Positions 31,682-39,437 of a DNA stretch of 55,542 nucleotides are shown piece after piece. The position numbers and the translations under genes are program-made. Origin of the DNA: Gaiella sp038230035 (GTDB lineage: Bacteria > Actinomycetota > Thermoleophilia > Gaiellales > Gaiellaceae). Under the pieces are notes generated by a model that worked only from the letters and a program-made list of their open reading frames with translations, was not told the DNA's origin and made no database searches. The stretch is taken from contig JBBRNX010000020.1 in NCBI GenBank assembly GCA_038230035.1, positions 1 through 55,542 of the forward strand, written 5' to 3'. Position 1 is the stretch's first letter. Each line of letters starts with the position of its first letter.

Positions 31682-31711
31682 GCGCCGACATCGGTCGGCG
31701 CGACGATTATG
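31682..31711 (-). promoter_or_regulatory. hppA promoter with palindrome
   Basis: -10 CATAAT (31706-31711, in GATACATAAT). Directly downstream is the palindrome GCGCCGAC-ATCG-GTCGGCGC (31682-31701), in the likely 5' leader. It may be an operator or a leader hairpin. Confidence 0.5.
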
Positions 31712-31776
31712 TATCAAACGCGAGCCTCTGACCGGCTCCCAACCACTCCTCCCCGGAAGCCTTGTACGCACATCGC

Positions 31777-33264
31777 ATGACATTCCAGCCACAACGGACC
31801 GCGCTTCGGACGACGCTGATACTCGGCGGCGCGGTCGCTCTCGCGAAGGCACTCGTGACGGTGCCCCTCATGAGTCGCTACGGCTGGCATCGCGACGAGC
31901 TCTACTTCTTGCAGGGCGCGAAGCACCCCGCGCTGGGCTATGTCGACTTTCCGCCGGTCACCGCCTGGGTCGGCTGGGTGATCCACCCGATCTTCGGCGA
32001 TTCGCTCATTGCCTTGCGAGCGACGGGTCTCGTCGCGGCCGGGGTGACGATCGTCCTGGTCGCAGTCATCGCCCGAGAGTTGGGGGGTGGCCGCGCCTCG
32101 CAGTTCGGCGCCGCGGCAGGCTGGGCGCTGACACCGTTCGTCCTCGGCTCCGGCAGTCTCTTCCACCCGACCTGGTTCGATGCGCTCGCCTGGGTCGGGT
32201 TCCTTACGATCGCCGTGCGACTCGTCGTCCGTCGCGAGCCCCGGCTCTGGCTCCCACTGGGCATCGTCGCGGGCATCGGCTTCGAGGCGAAGTACACGAT
32301 CCTGTTCCTCGTCGCTGCGTTGGCGGCAGGTCTCGTCACCGCACCGGATCGGCAACAGCTCCTCACGCGCGGACCATGGCTCGGCCTCGCGGGCGCCTTC
32401 GTGGTCGCGGCACCGAACCTCGCGTGGCAGGTGCAGCACGGCTGGCCGAGCGTCCACTTCTTCTCGAGCCAGAGCTCAAAGACCGCGAGCGATACGCCGC
32501 CGCTAGCGTACGTCGCCGAGCAGGTGCTCTTCCTGGGAGCGATGTTCGTGGTCGCGGTGATTGGTGTCATCTGGCTCTGGCGACGCCCTCTACTTCGCGC
32601 GCTCGCCTGCATTCCCGTCGCGACAATGCTGATCGTCCTGCTGGAGCGCGGGCGCGGCTACTACCCGATCCCGGCCGATGCCCTACCGATTGCGGCGGGT
32701 GCAATCGCGCTCGAGGCGTGGGTCAGCCGTCGCCGGCAACTCCTTGTCGGCATCCTCGTGGCTTTGCAGCTCCTCGCGGCCGTCGCGGTCGGTCAGGTCG
32801 TGCTGCCGATCCGGAGCACGTCCTCCATGGTCTCATCCGGGATATGGAAGAACAGCTACTACAAGGACGAGATCGGCTGGCCGGAGCTCGCCTCGGCGAC
32901 CGCCCGCGCCTGGCGCTCGCTCACACCGGCTGAACGTCAGGATGGCGTCGTCCTGACGGCGAACTACGGCGAGGCCGGCGCGATCGCCCATTTCGGGCCC
33001 GTGCTCGGCCTTCCGACGCCGCTGAGCGGGCACCTGAGCTGGCAGTACTGGCGTCCGCGAAGGCTGCCGCAGCGGTTCGCTCTCACGATCGGCTTCGACT
33101 CCCGCGACCTCGCGATGCTGTGCTCACGCTCGCGACGGCTCGCGACGATCGACAACCGCTGGCATCTCGACAACGAGGAACGTGGGCGCACGATCGACGC
33201 GTGCATGCTCCGGCGTCCGCTCGGCGTGCTCTGGAAGCCGCTGATCGCCCGCGACGATCTGTGA
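31777..33264 (+). CDS. GT39/PMT-type membrane glycosyltransferase
   Basis: A 495-residue integral membrane protein of the ArnT/PMT_2 (GT39) group that moves a sugar from a polyprenyl phosphate donor on the outer face of the membrane. The catalytic acidic pair lies in the first loop: YGWHRDELYFLQGAKH and LGYVDFPPVTAW (D-E, then Y-x-D-x-P-P). About eleven helices are followed by a soluble C-terminal part (about residues 350-495). ATG 31777 is chosen; a TACGCA box lies 6 nt upstream. TTG 31762 is an alternative. The gene ends 2 nt from the convergent YbdK-like gene. Confidence 0.85.
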   Translation: MTFQPQRTALRTTLILGGAVALAKALVTVPLMSRYGWHRDELYFLQGAKHPALGYVDFPPVTAWVGWVIHPIFGDSLIALRATGLVAAGVTIVLVAVIARELGGGRASQFGAAAGWALTPFVLGSGSLFHPTWFDALAWVGFLTIAVRLVVRREPRLWLPLGIVAGIGFEAKYTILFLVAALAAGLVTAPDRQQLLTRGPWLGLAGAFVVAAPNLAWQVQHGWPSVHFFSSQSSKTASDTPPLAYVAEQVLFLGAMFVVAVIGVIWLWRRPLLRALACIPVATMLIVLLERGRGYYPIPADALPIAAGAIALEAWVSRRRQLLVGILVALQLLAAVAVGQVVLPIRSTSSMVSSGIWKNSYYKDEIGWPELASATARAWRSLTPAERQDGVVLTANYGEAGAIAHFGPVLGLPTPLSGHLSWQYWRPRRLPQRFALTIGFDSRDLAMLCSRSRRLATIDNRWHLDNEERGRTIDACMLRRPLGVLWKPLIARDDL

Positions 33265-33266
33265 CG

Positions 33267-34430
33267 TCAGCCGACCGCGCGTTCGGCGACGGTCGCGGCG
33301 ATCTGCTCGGCGTAGATCTCGGCGAGTGTCGCGCCTTCCTCGGCGCGGGCGATCTGGCGCTCGGCGGCGTTCCGCTCAGGGATTGCGAGGTACGGCGCCG
33401 CACCGATCTCCTCGGCAAGGGGTTGCACCCACTCGATCAGCCGCTCGAGCCGTGCGCGGGCCGGAACGACGTCGCCGCGGTCGAGGTCGATCAGCTCGCC
33501 CGACAGACCGTGGCGGATCGCGCGCCACATGTTCTCCTCGATCAGGCGATGCGGATGGAGCGCGATCGGCTCGCCCTCGTCGTAGGCTCGCGCGAGACGC
33601 GCTGCGAGCGACATCGCGAGCGCGGCGAGAGCCTGCGACTCGGCAAGCTCGGGCTGGGCATCGCAGATCCGGATTTCGACGGTCGGGAAGTTCAGGTGCG
33701 GTCGGACGCTCCACCAGAGCTGCGTGTGCTCGGTGATCGAACGGGTGTCGTAGAGAAAGCGGACGTAGCGTTCGAAGCCGTCCCAGCCGTCGTAGGCATC
33801 AGGAACGCCGCAGCGGGGGAAGAAGCGCGTGAAGATCTGAGTCCGGGTCGAATGCAGGCCCGTGACGACGTTCTCGACGAACGGCGAACTCGCCGAAAGA
33901 GCGAGCAACTCGGGCAGGAACGCGCGTAACCCGTTGCAGACGGCGATCGCGCGGTCGGCACCGCGGATGCCGACATGGACGTGCAGACCGAAGGTGTTGT
34001 TGCGCCAGACGACGTAGCGGAGCAACTCGTCGTTGCGCCTGTAGTGGGGCGTGTCGATGATCCGCTGGTCCTTCCAGTCGGCCCATGGGTGCGTCCCCGT
34101 GGCGCCCAGCGTCAGACCGAGCGGCCGGACGAGCGCGAGAAGCTGTGCGCGGCGCTCCGCCATCTTCGCGGGGATCTCCGCGAAGCTCTCGCAGCGCCCC
34201 GTCTTCACCTCGGCTTCGGAGGCGATCAGCTCGCCGACGAGATCTGGCTCGACCGCCGTGCCGACAGCCGCCGCCTGGAGATCCTCGAAGCGGTTCACGA
34301 GGTCGAGGGTCGCGGGATCGAGCAGCGCGAACTCCTCCTCGACGGCCACGGTGAAGTCGGTGCCCGCCTCGAACTGGTCGCGGGCGAACTCGACCTGCTC
34401 CTCGGGGCTCAAGCGCTGAGCGTCGCCCAT
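33267..34430 (-). CDS. Carboxylate-amine ligase, GCS2/YbdK family
   Basis: A 387-residue member of the glutamate-cysteine ligase 2 family. Motifs: FTVAVEEEFALLDPATLDLV (E-E-E-F at the active site), LIASEAEVKTGRCESFAEI, GATGTHPWADWKDQRIID, RNNTFGLHVHVGIRGADRAI (H-V-H-V), WWSVRPHLNFPTVEIRICDA (R-P-x-x-x-P-T-x-E-x-R). The family joins gamma-carboxyl groups to amines using ATP; YbdK has weak Glu-Cys ligase activity. In actinobacteria EgtA or mycothiol routes are alternatives, so the product is not certain. It lies 32 nt downstream of a glycosyltransferase on the same strand. Confidence 0.88.
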   Translation of the reverse strand: MGDAQRLSPEEQVEFARDQFEAGTDFTVAVEEEFALLDPATLDLVNRFEDLQAAAVGTAVEPDLVGELIASEAEVKTGRCESFAEIPAKMAERRAQLLALVRPLGLTLGATGTHPWADWKDQRIIDTPHYRRNDELLRYVVWRNNTFGLHVHVGIRGADRAIAVCNGLRAFLPELLALSASSPFVENVVTGLHSTRTQIFTRFFPRCGVPDAYDGWDGFERYVRFLYDTRSITEHTQLWWSVRPHLNFPTVEIRICDAQPELAESQALAALAMSLAARLARAYDEGEPIALHPHRLIEENMWRAIRHGLSGELIDLDRGDVVPARARLERLIEWVQPLAEEIGAAPYLAIPERNAAERQIARAEEGATLAEIYAEQIAATVAERAVG

Positions 34431-34462
34431 GGGCGCACTATCGTAGTTGAAGCTTTACGCTC

Positions 34463-35707
34463 CTAGGTCGATGCGAGTTCGAGCAGGCGTTGCGAGACTC
34501 CGGCCCAGCTCCACCGCTCGACTGCCGTCGCTCTCGCAGCCCGCGACAGCTCGGCACGCTCGGCAGCAGGCAGTCCGAGTAGGCGCCGGATCTTCGACCC
34601 GAGGTCGGCGCTGTCACCGGTCTCGAAGCCCGCGAGATCACGCAGGTTTGGCGGATACGCGGCCTCCAGACCGAGCGCGATCTCCGCAAGGCCCGAATGA
34701 CGCGCGACGAGCGGTGGCGAACCGGCCGCAGCAGCCTCTGCGGCGACCATCCCGAACGCCTCGGGAAAGATCGACGGGACGACGGTGACGTCCGCAAGCG
34801 CCAGCAGGTGCACGAGGTGACGATGCTCGAGCGGGCCGGTGAAGAGCGTGCGCGGCGGAGCGAGCGACTCCAGCTCGGATCGGTAGTCGCCGAAGCCGAC
34901 GACAACCGTGCGTACGTCGACCTGCCGCATGGCCTCGAACAGAACGTGGACGCCCTTGTTCTGGAGCAGCTTTCCGAAATAGACGACCGTCGGCTCGTCG
35001 CCGGCGAGGAACTCGGCGAGACGGTCGGCGTTCCCTTCGTCGGGTAGGCGCTCGTTCTCGTTCGCAGGATTCGGCGCGTCTCGACTGGCCTCGGCCAGCA
35101 GGCCGGCGAGCGCTTCCGCGCGCGGCCTGGGACGCCAGTCGTCGACGTCGACCCCAGGCGGAACCTCGTGAACGCGATCGACGTGGCCGCAGACGTCCTC
35201 GAGCACGTCACGGATGTGTGCAGAGCCGACAAAGATGGCAGCCGCGTTCGCAAGCGCGTCTCTTCCCCATGCCCCGAGCTCCGGCCGTCCGCGCATCGAG
35301 TATTCGAGCTCCGAGCCGTGTGCCTTGACGGCGTAGCGCCCGCCCGCCGCCGCGCCGACCGCGCCGCCGAGCAGAACGTGGTTGCAGAACACGAGGTCTG
35401 CCGGCAGCTCTGACCGGATCGCGGCGGCGTTCGCCTCCACCCAGGCGTCGAGCTCGGCGCGCGAGCAGTCCTGCAGGAGCTTCACCTCGTAGCCCTCGTA
35501 GCGGTCGAGCACGAAGACGGGCAGCAGTCCGCCGACATCCGGTCGGACAACACGTGCCGAGCCGACGTCGAAAAGCTCCGGACGCGACTCCTGACAGAGG
35601 ACGACGACCTCGTGGCCCGCCCTGCTCCATTCCCTCGCCAGAGCACGGGTGTAGACGTTCGACCCGGTCCCGCCGAGCAGGTAGCCGTGCCAGAGGACGA
35701 TCTTCAT
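34463..35707 (-). CDS. Glycosyltransferase family 4 (GT-B)
   Basis: A 414-residue retaining GT-B enzyme. The start MKIVLWHGYLLGGTGSNVYT is the N-terminal nucleotide-free Rossmann half (G-G-x-G loop); AVKAHGSELEYSMRGRPE is acceptor side; VPPGVDVDDWRPRPRAEAL begins the C-terminal half; VVYFGKLLQNKGVHVLFEAM and the E-x7-E motif in PEAFGMVAAEAAAAGSPPLV bind the donor sugar nucleotide. ATG 35707 is used; the frame is open upstream across a tandem repeat. The acceptor is unknown. Confidence 0.88.
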   Translation of the reverse strand: MKIVLWHGYLLGGTGSNVYTRALAREWSRAGHEVVVLCQESRPELFDVGSARVVRPDVGGLLPVFVLDRYEGYEVKLLQDCSRAELDAWVEANAAAIRSELPADLVFCNHVLLGGAVGAAAGGRYAVKAHGSELEYSMRGRPELGAWGRDALANAAAIFVGSAHIRDVLEDVCGHVDRVHEVPPGVDVDDWRPRPRAEALAGLLAEASRDAPNPANENERLPDEGNADRLAEFLAGDEPTVVYFGKLLQNKGVHVLFEAMRQVDVRTVVVGFGDYRSELESLAPPRTLFTGPLEHRHLVHLLALADVTVVPSIFPEAFGMVAAEAAAAGSPPLVARHSGLAEIALGLEAAYPPNLRDLAGFETGDSADLGSKIRRLLGLPAAERAELSRAARATAVERWSWAGVSQRLLELAST

Positions 35708-35722
35708 CGCCGCATCGTGCCC

Positions 35723-35770
35723 AGTCACCCGGCTGGTCACCCGGTTGGTCACCCGGCTGGTCGCCCGGCT
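35723..35770. repeat. Four tandem 12-bp repeats between divergent genes
   Basis: Four adjacent units (AGTCACCCGGCT, GGTCACCCGGTT, GGTCACCCGGCT, GGTCGCCCGGCT) fill the upstream side of the GT4 gene. Units differ at one or two bases. No spacers are present, so this is a simple direct repeat. Confidence 0.85.
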
Positions 35771-35840
35771 GCGCCGTACACGTGACGGACGCTGGCGTGA
35801 GAATGGCCGTTCGCATCGCCGACCTAACCAAGGAGCCACA

Positions 35841-36305
35841 GTGTCACTCCCACCCGACCGACCGCCCCTGCCACCGTTCGACGAGTCCTCGGCCCGCCAG
35901 AAGGTGATGGCCGCCGAGGCCGCGTGGAACACGCGCGATCCCGAACGCGTCGCTGCCGCCTACACGATCGATTCGCAGTGGCGCAACCGCGACGAGTTCC
36001 TCGTCGGGCGCGACGAAATCACGGCGTTCCTACGACGCAAGTGGGACAAGGAGCTCGACTACGTCCTGCGCAAGGATCTGTGGGCCTTTGGCGACGACCG
36101 CATCGCTGTCCGCTTCCAGTACGAGTGGCACGACGCCCGCGGACAGTGGTATCGCTCGTACGGCAACGAGTTGTGGGAGTTCGACGCTCACGGGTTCATG
36201 CGCCGTCGGGAGGCGAGCATCAACGACGTCGCGATCGACGAGAACGAGCGGCGGATCTTCGGCCCCCGCTCCGAGGGCGACCAGAGCGGAATCCCATTGC
36301 AATGA
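35841..36305 (+). CDS. DUF1348 (NTF2-like) family protein
   Basis: A 154-residue protein of the nuclear-transport-factor-2-like DUF1348 family. Family marks: SSARQKVMAAEAAWNTRDPE, VAAAYTIDSQWRNRDEFLVG, REEIT-type helix RDEITAFLRRKWDKELDY, VRFQYEWHDARGQWYRSYGN, ELWEFDAHGFMRRREASIND. GTG 35841 has AAGGAG 6 nt upstream. The NTF2-like cone fold binds small hydrophobic ligands or acts as an isomerase; no catalytic assignment is possible. It lies 65 nt before the Erm-like gene on the same strand. Confidence 0.9.
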   Translation: MSLPPDRPPLPPFDESSARQKVMAAEAAWNTRDPERVAAAYTIDSQWRNRDEFLVGRDEITAFLRRKWDKELDYVLRKDLWAFGDDRIAVRFQYEWHDARGQWYRSYGNELWEFDAHGFMRRREASINDVAIDENERRIFGPRSEGDQSGIPLQ

Positions 36306-36370
36306 GCCCCTGGCGACGGTCACTCCCCGCGGGAGTAGACTCCGCCCCGATATGACGACGGCATTCATCC

Positions 36371-37174
36371 GTGGCCGTTCGGCGCTCCTCAGCGGGTGCG
36401 TCCGGACAGCACGCACTTCGCAGTAGCAGGCTCGCAGCCGCGCTCGTCCACGAGGCCGACGTCCGGCCCCGCGACCTTGTTGTCGAGATCGGGGCCGGTG
36501 CCGGTGCGATCACGCGGGCTCTCGTCGAAGCCGGCGCGGACGTCGTCGCGTTGGAACGTGACACGCGGCTCGTCGCCGAGCTCAGATGCTTACCGGCGCT
36601 ACGCCACGCCCGGATCGTCGAAGCCGATGTGCTCGGCTGGCGCTGGCCCACCACCGAGTTCTCGGTCGTGGCAAATCTGCCGTTCGTCAACTCGGGGGCG
36701 ATACTCGAGCACCTGCTCGGCGATCCGTCCACACCCCTTCGCCAGGCGGACGTCATCGTGCAATGGGAGCTCGGTATCAAGCAAGCCGCCGTGTGGCCGT
36801 CGACGTTGAAGAGCACGTTGTGGCGCGCCTCGTACGACGTCATTCTCGTCCGTCGGCTGGCACGCACCGCTTTCTCGCCGACGCCGAGCGTCGACGCGGC
36901 TCTGATCCGCGCCAGGCGCCGTCCGACGCCGCTCGTCCCGGTCGCCGAGCTCGCTGACTACAAGCGCTTCCTCATAGAGGCCTTCGCGGGAAGCGGCCCT
37001 CGAGGGCGGCTGAGTTCACGTCTCTCCCGCATCGACGTCAAGCGCCTCGCCCCTGTCCTCGGCTTCGACCCTGGAGCTCGACCGCGCGATCTCGACGCGC
37101 GCCAGTGGGCAGCGCTACATGCCTATGCCCGGCGAGGGCGACCCAAGGGGCGCGACTACGCGAGGTGGAAGTAG
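36371..37174 (+). CDS. rRNA adenine N6-methyltransferase, Erm/KsgA family
   Basis: A 267-residue SAM-dependent RNA methyltransferase. GQHALRSSRLAAALV is the Erm/KsgA start region, VVEIGAGAGAITRALVEAGA binds SAM, VVALERDTRLV the ribose, and VVANLPFVNSGAILEHLLGD is the N-L-P-F catalytic motif. SPTPSVDAALIRARRRP and the C-terminal helices follow. The spacing and the NLPF motif fit Erm (23S A2058) at least as well as KsgA (16S); the normal ksgA should be elsewhere if this is Erm. GTG 36371 has no ribosome site. It overlaps the convergent rex by 19 nt. Confidence 0.82.
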   Translation: MAVRRSSAGASGQHALRSSRLAAALVHEADVRPRDLVVEIGAGAGAITRALVEAGADVVALERDTRLVAELRCLPALRHARIVEADVLGWRWPTTEFSVVANLPFVNSGAILEHLLGDPSTPLRQADVIVQWELGIKQAAVWPSTLKSTLWRASYDVILVRRLARTAFSPTPSVDAALIRARRRPTPLVPVAELADYKRFLIEAFAGSGPRGRLSSRLSRIDVKRLAPVLGFDPGARPRDLDARQWAALHAYARRGRPKGRDYARWK

Positions 37175-37776
37175 AGCGCGTAGAGCAGCTCGACGGCGGG
37201 GTTCGACGCATGCACCTGGACGTCCCCCGGCACCGTTAGGAGCGCCTGCGAGTAGTTGAACACGATCTTCACCCCGGCGCGCACGACTGAGTCGGCCGCT
37301 GCCTGGCCCGATTCCGCCGGAACCGCGAGGACGCCGACGATGATGTTCCGCTCGCGGCAGATCGTCTCGAGCTCGGAGAGCGGGCTGATCGCGATCCGGC
37401 CGATCGACTGGCCGACCTTCGCATCGTCGTTGTCGAAGATGGCTGCGATTGTGATCCCGTGCTCGGCGAAGATCGGCGAGCCGGCGATCGCCTCGCCAAG
37501 CCGTCCGGCGCCGACGAGCGCGATGTTGTGCTGCCCCTGTGTCCGGAGGATCTTGCGGATCTCGGCCAGCAGCGAGTCGATCGAATAGCCGACGCCGCGC
37601 TTGCCGAACTTGCCAAAACCCGAGAGATCACGCCGGATCTGGGTCGCGTTGATGTTCGTGTACTCGGCGATCTCCTGCGAGGAAATGCGGTCCTTGCCCA
37701 TCTTCTTCGCCTGGGTCAGCACCTGCAGGTAGCGGCTCAGCCGCGCTGCAACACCCACCGTCAACCGATCCGCCAA
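37156..37776 (-). CDS. rex: Redox-sensing transcriptional repressor Rex
   Basis: A 206-residue NADH/NAD+ sensor. The N-terminal winged helix (about 1-80) has KMGKDRISSQEIAEYTNINA, TQIRRDLSGFGKFGKRGVGY. The Rossmann domain follows with ALVGAGRLGEAIAG, IAAIFDNDDAKVG and IIVGVLAVPAESGQAAAD, and the C-terminal domain-swapped helix closes with NPAVELLYALYFHLA. Start TTG 37776 has GGGAGAGG 2-3 nt upstream. No Rex operator (TTGTGAA-N4-TTCACAA type) was found in the window. It follows grx and glutamate dehydrogenase on the same strand. Confidence 0.95.
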   Translation of the reverse strand: MADRLTVGVAARLSRYLQVLTQAKKMGKDRISSQEIAEYTNINATQIRRDLSGFGKFGKRGVGYSIDSLLAEIRKILRTQGQHNIALVGAGRLGEAIAGSPIFAEHGITIAAIFDNDDAKVGQSIGRIAISPLSELETICRERNIIVGVLAVPAESGQAAADSVVRAGVKIVFNYSQALLTVPGDVQVHASNPAVELLYALYFHLA

Positions 37777-37825
37777 GACCTCTCCCTTGCTCTCCCGCCG
37801 GGCACGACCCGGCAGATTGTGCCTA

Positions 37826-37843
37826 CCGGCACCCGAGTGCCGG
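37826..37843. terminator. Hairpin between the glutaredoxin-like gene and rex
   Basis: CCGGCAC, 4-nt loop, GTGCCGG. It lies 26 nt after the glutaredoxin-like stop on the minus strand and may separate it from rex. No U-tract follows. Confidence 0.4.
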
Positions 37844-37868
37844 AGGCGGAACCGACGCCACGACGGAA

Positions 37869-38108
37869 CTAGCGGACGAGAGCCGCGCGAAGCGCGTCAG
37901 GCGTGACGAAGAACGTGAACGCCGCCTCGCCGTCGATCTCGATCACCGGCAGGCGCTCGCGGTAGCGCGTCTCGAGATCGGGATCTCCGCCGATGTCGAC
38001 CAGCTCGAGGTCGAAGTCGAGCTCGGTGCGAACGTCCTCCACCACCTCGAGCGCGCGCACGCATAGATGGCACCCCTCGGCGTGGAACACCGTGACGCGC
38101 CTGCCCAC
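37869..38108 (-). CDS. Glutaredoxin-like (DUF836) protein
   Basis: A 79-residue thioredoxin-fold protein. RRVTVFHAEGCHLCVRALEV contains the redox pair C-H-L-C at about residues 13-16; ELVDIGGDPDLETRYRERLP ends in the cis-Pro (LPV), followed by VIEIDGEAAFTFFVTPDAL. It resembles the NrdH/glutaredoxin-like DUF836 proteins. It is 10 nt downstream of glutamate dehydrogenase and upstream of rex, so a redox link is likely by position. Confidence 0.88.
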   Translation of the reverse strand: MGRRVTVFHAEGCHLCVRALEVVEDVRTELDFDLELVDIGGDPDLETRYRERLPVIEIDGEAAFTFFVTPDALRAALVR

Positions 38109-38118
38109 AGCGATTGGT

Positions 38119-39393
38119 CTACGGGTAGAGGCCGCGCGTCGTCGACGCCTCGGCCACCCGCCGCACGGCGAGGCCGTAAGCGGCGATGCGCATGCTCGTG
38201 CCGTGCGTCTCGCGCGTCTGCCAGGTCTCCTCGAACGCCCGCACCACGATGTCGTTCAGTTTGGCGTTGACCTCGTACTCCTTCCAGAAGTACTCCTGGA
38301 GGCCTTGCACCCATTCGAAGTACGAGACGACGACACCGCCTGCGTTGACGAGCACGTCGGGCAGGACGAGCACGCCGTTGCTTTCGAGAATCTCGTCGCC
38401 ACCCGGGGTGACCGGGCCATTCGCGCCCTCGGCCACGATCTTCGCGCGGATCCGGCCGGCGTTCTCTTCGTTCACGACCTGCTCGAGCGCGCATGGTGCG
38501 AAGACGTCGCAGTCGAACTCGACGAGCTCGTCCTGGGTTATCTCCTCCGTCCCGGGCAGGCCCCTGAGCACCCCGTGCTCCGCCTTGTGGGCGATCGCAG
38601 CACGCACGTCGATCCCGTACGGGTTCGCGACGCCTCCAGTCGAGTCGGAGAGCGCGACGGTCCGGACACCCTCCTCGGCGGCGAGGCGTGCGAGGTTGGA
38701 GCCGACGTTGCCGAACCCCTGGACCGCGATGCGCGTGCCGTCGAGCCGGCCGCCCTGCTTCTGGATCGCGGTGCGGATGCAATACAGAGCACCGCGTGCT
38801 GTCGCTTCCGTCCGCCCGACTGAGCCCCCGATCGCCAGCGGCTTCCCAGTGACGACCCCGAGCACCGAATGGCCCATGTTCATCGAGTACGTGTCGAAGA
38901 TCCACGCCATGATCTGCGAGTCGGTGCCGACGTCGGGCGCCGGGATGTCCTTCTCGGGCCCGATCTCGTTGATGATCTCGCTGGTATAGCGGCGCGTCAT
39001 TCGCTCCAGCTCGACCTTCGAGAGCAGCTTCGGATCGACGACGATGCCGCCCTTCGCGCCTCCGAACGGGAGCCCCATCAGCGCGCATTTCCACGTCATC
39101 GCCATGGCAAGCGCTTTGATCTCGTCGCGCGTGACGGCCGGGTGGTAGCGAATGCCGCCCTTCGACGGGCCGCGCGCGACGTTGTGCGTGACGCGGTAGC
39201 CGTCGAAGACCTTGATCGTCCCGTCGTCCATCAGAACGGGGACGGCGACCTCGACGCACTTCTTGACGCCGGCGAGGATCGCGATCAGGTCGCGGTCGAG
39301 GCCGAAAACGTCGCCGACATGTCGCAGCTGTGCTCGGGCCAGCTCGAGCGGGTTCTCACGGAGATGCGATGCGGGCGCCTTCGTCGCGGTCAT
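38119..39393 (-). CDS. Glutamate dehydrogenase (Glu/Leu/Phe/Val family)
   Basis: A 424-residue oxidative deaminase. Catalytic parts: GYRVTHNVARGPSKGGIRYH, ALAMAMTWKCALMGLPFGGA, KGGIVVDPKLLSKVELERMT (Lys and Asp of the active site), DIPAPDVGTDSQIMAWIFDT, AVQGFGNVGSNLARLAAEEG (NAD(P) loop), EGANGPVTPGGDEIL, VVSYFEWVQGLQEYFWKEYE. The length fits the ~420-residue hexameric NAD-type enzymes of bacteria and archaea. ATG 39393 has no clear ribosome site. It converts glutamate and 2-oxoglutarate. Confidence 0.93.
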   Translation of the reverse strand: MTATKAPASHLRENPLELARAQLRHVGDVFGLDRDLIAILAGVKKCVEVAVPVLMDDGTIKVFDGYRVTHNVARGPSKGGIRYHPAVTRDEIKALAMAMTWKCALMGLPFGGAKGGIVVDPKLLSKVELERMTRRYTSEIINEIGPEKDIPAPDVGTDSQIMAWIFDTYSMNMGHSVLGVVTGKPLAIGGSVGRTEATARGALYCIRTAIQKQGGRLDGTRIAVQGFGNVGSNLARLAAEEGVRTVALSDSTGGVANPYGIDVRAAIAHKAEHGVLRGLPGTEEITQDELVEFDCDVFAPCALEQVVNEENAGRIRAKIVAEGANGPVTPGGDEILESNGVLVLPDVLVNAGGVVVSYFEWVQGLQEYFWKEYEVNAKLNDIVVRAFEETWQTRETHGTSMRIAAYGLAVRRVAEASTTRGLYP

Positions 39394-39437
39394 CGCACCG
39401 TGCTCGACGTCGTCACGGGCGCCGAGTATACGCACCG

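Noticed and set aside
35723..35770. Possible CRISPR array
   Set aside because: The units are 12 bp, directly adjacent and without spacers; no cas gene is nearby.
37777..37868. Rex operator upstream of rex
   Set aside because: No TTGTGAA-N4-TTCACAA-like sequence is present; only a GC-rich hairpin is seen.
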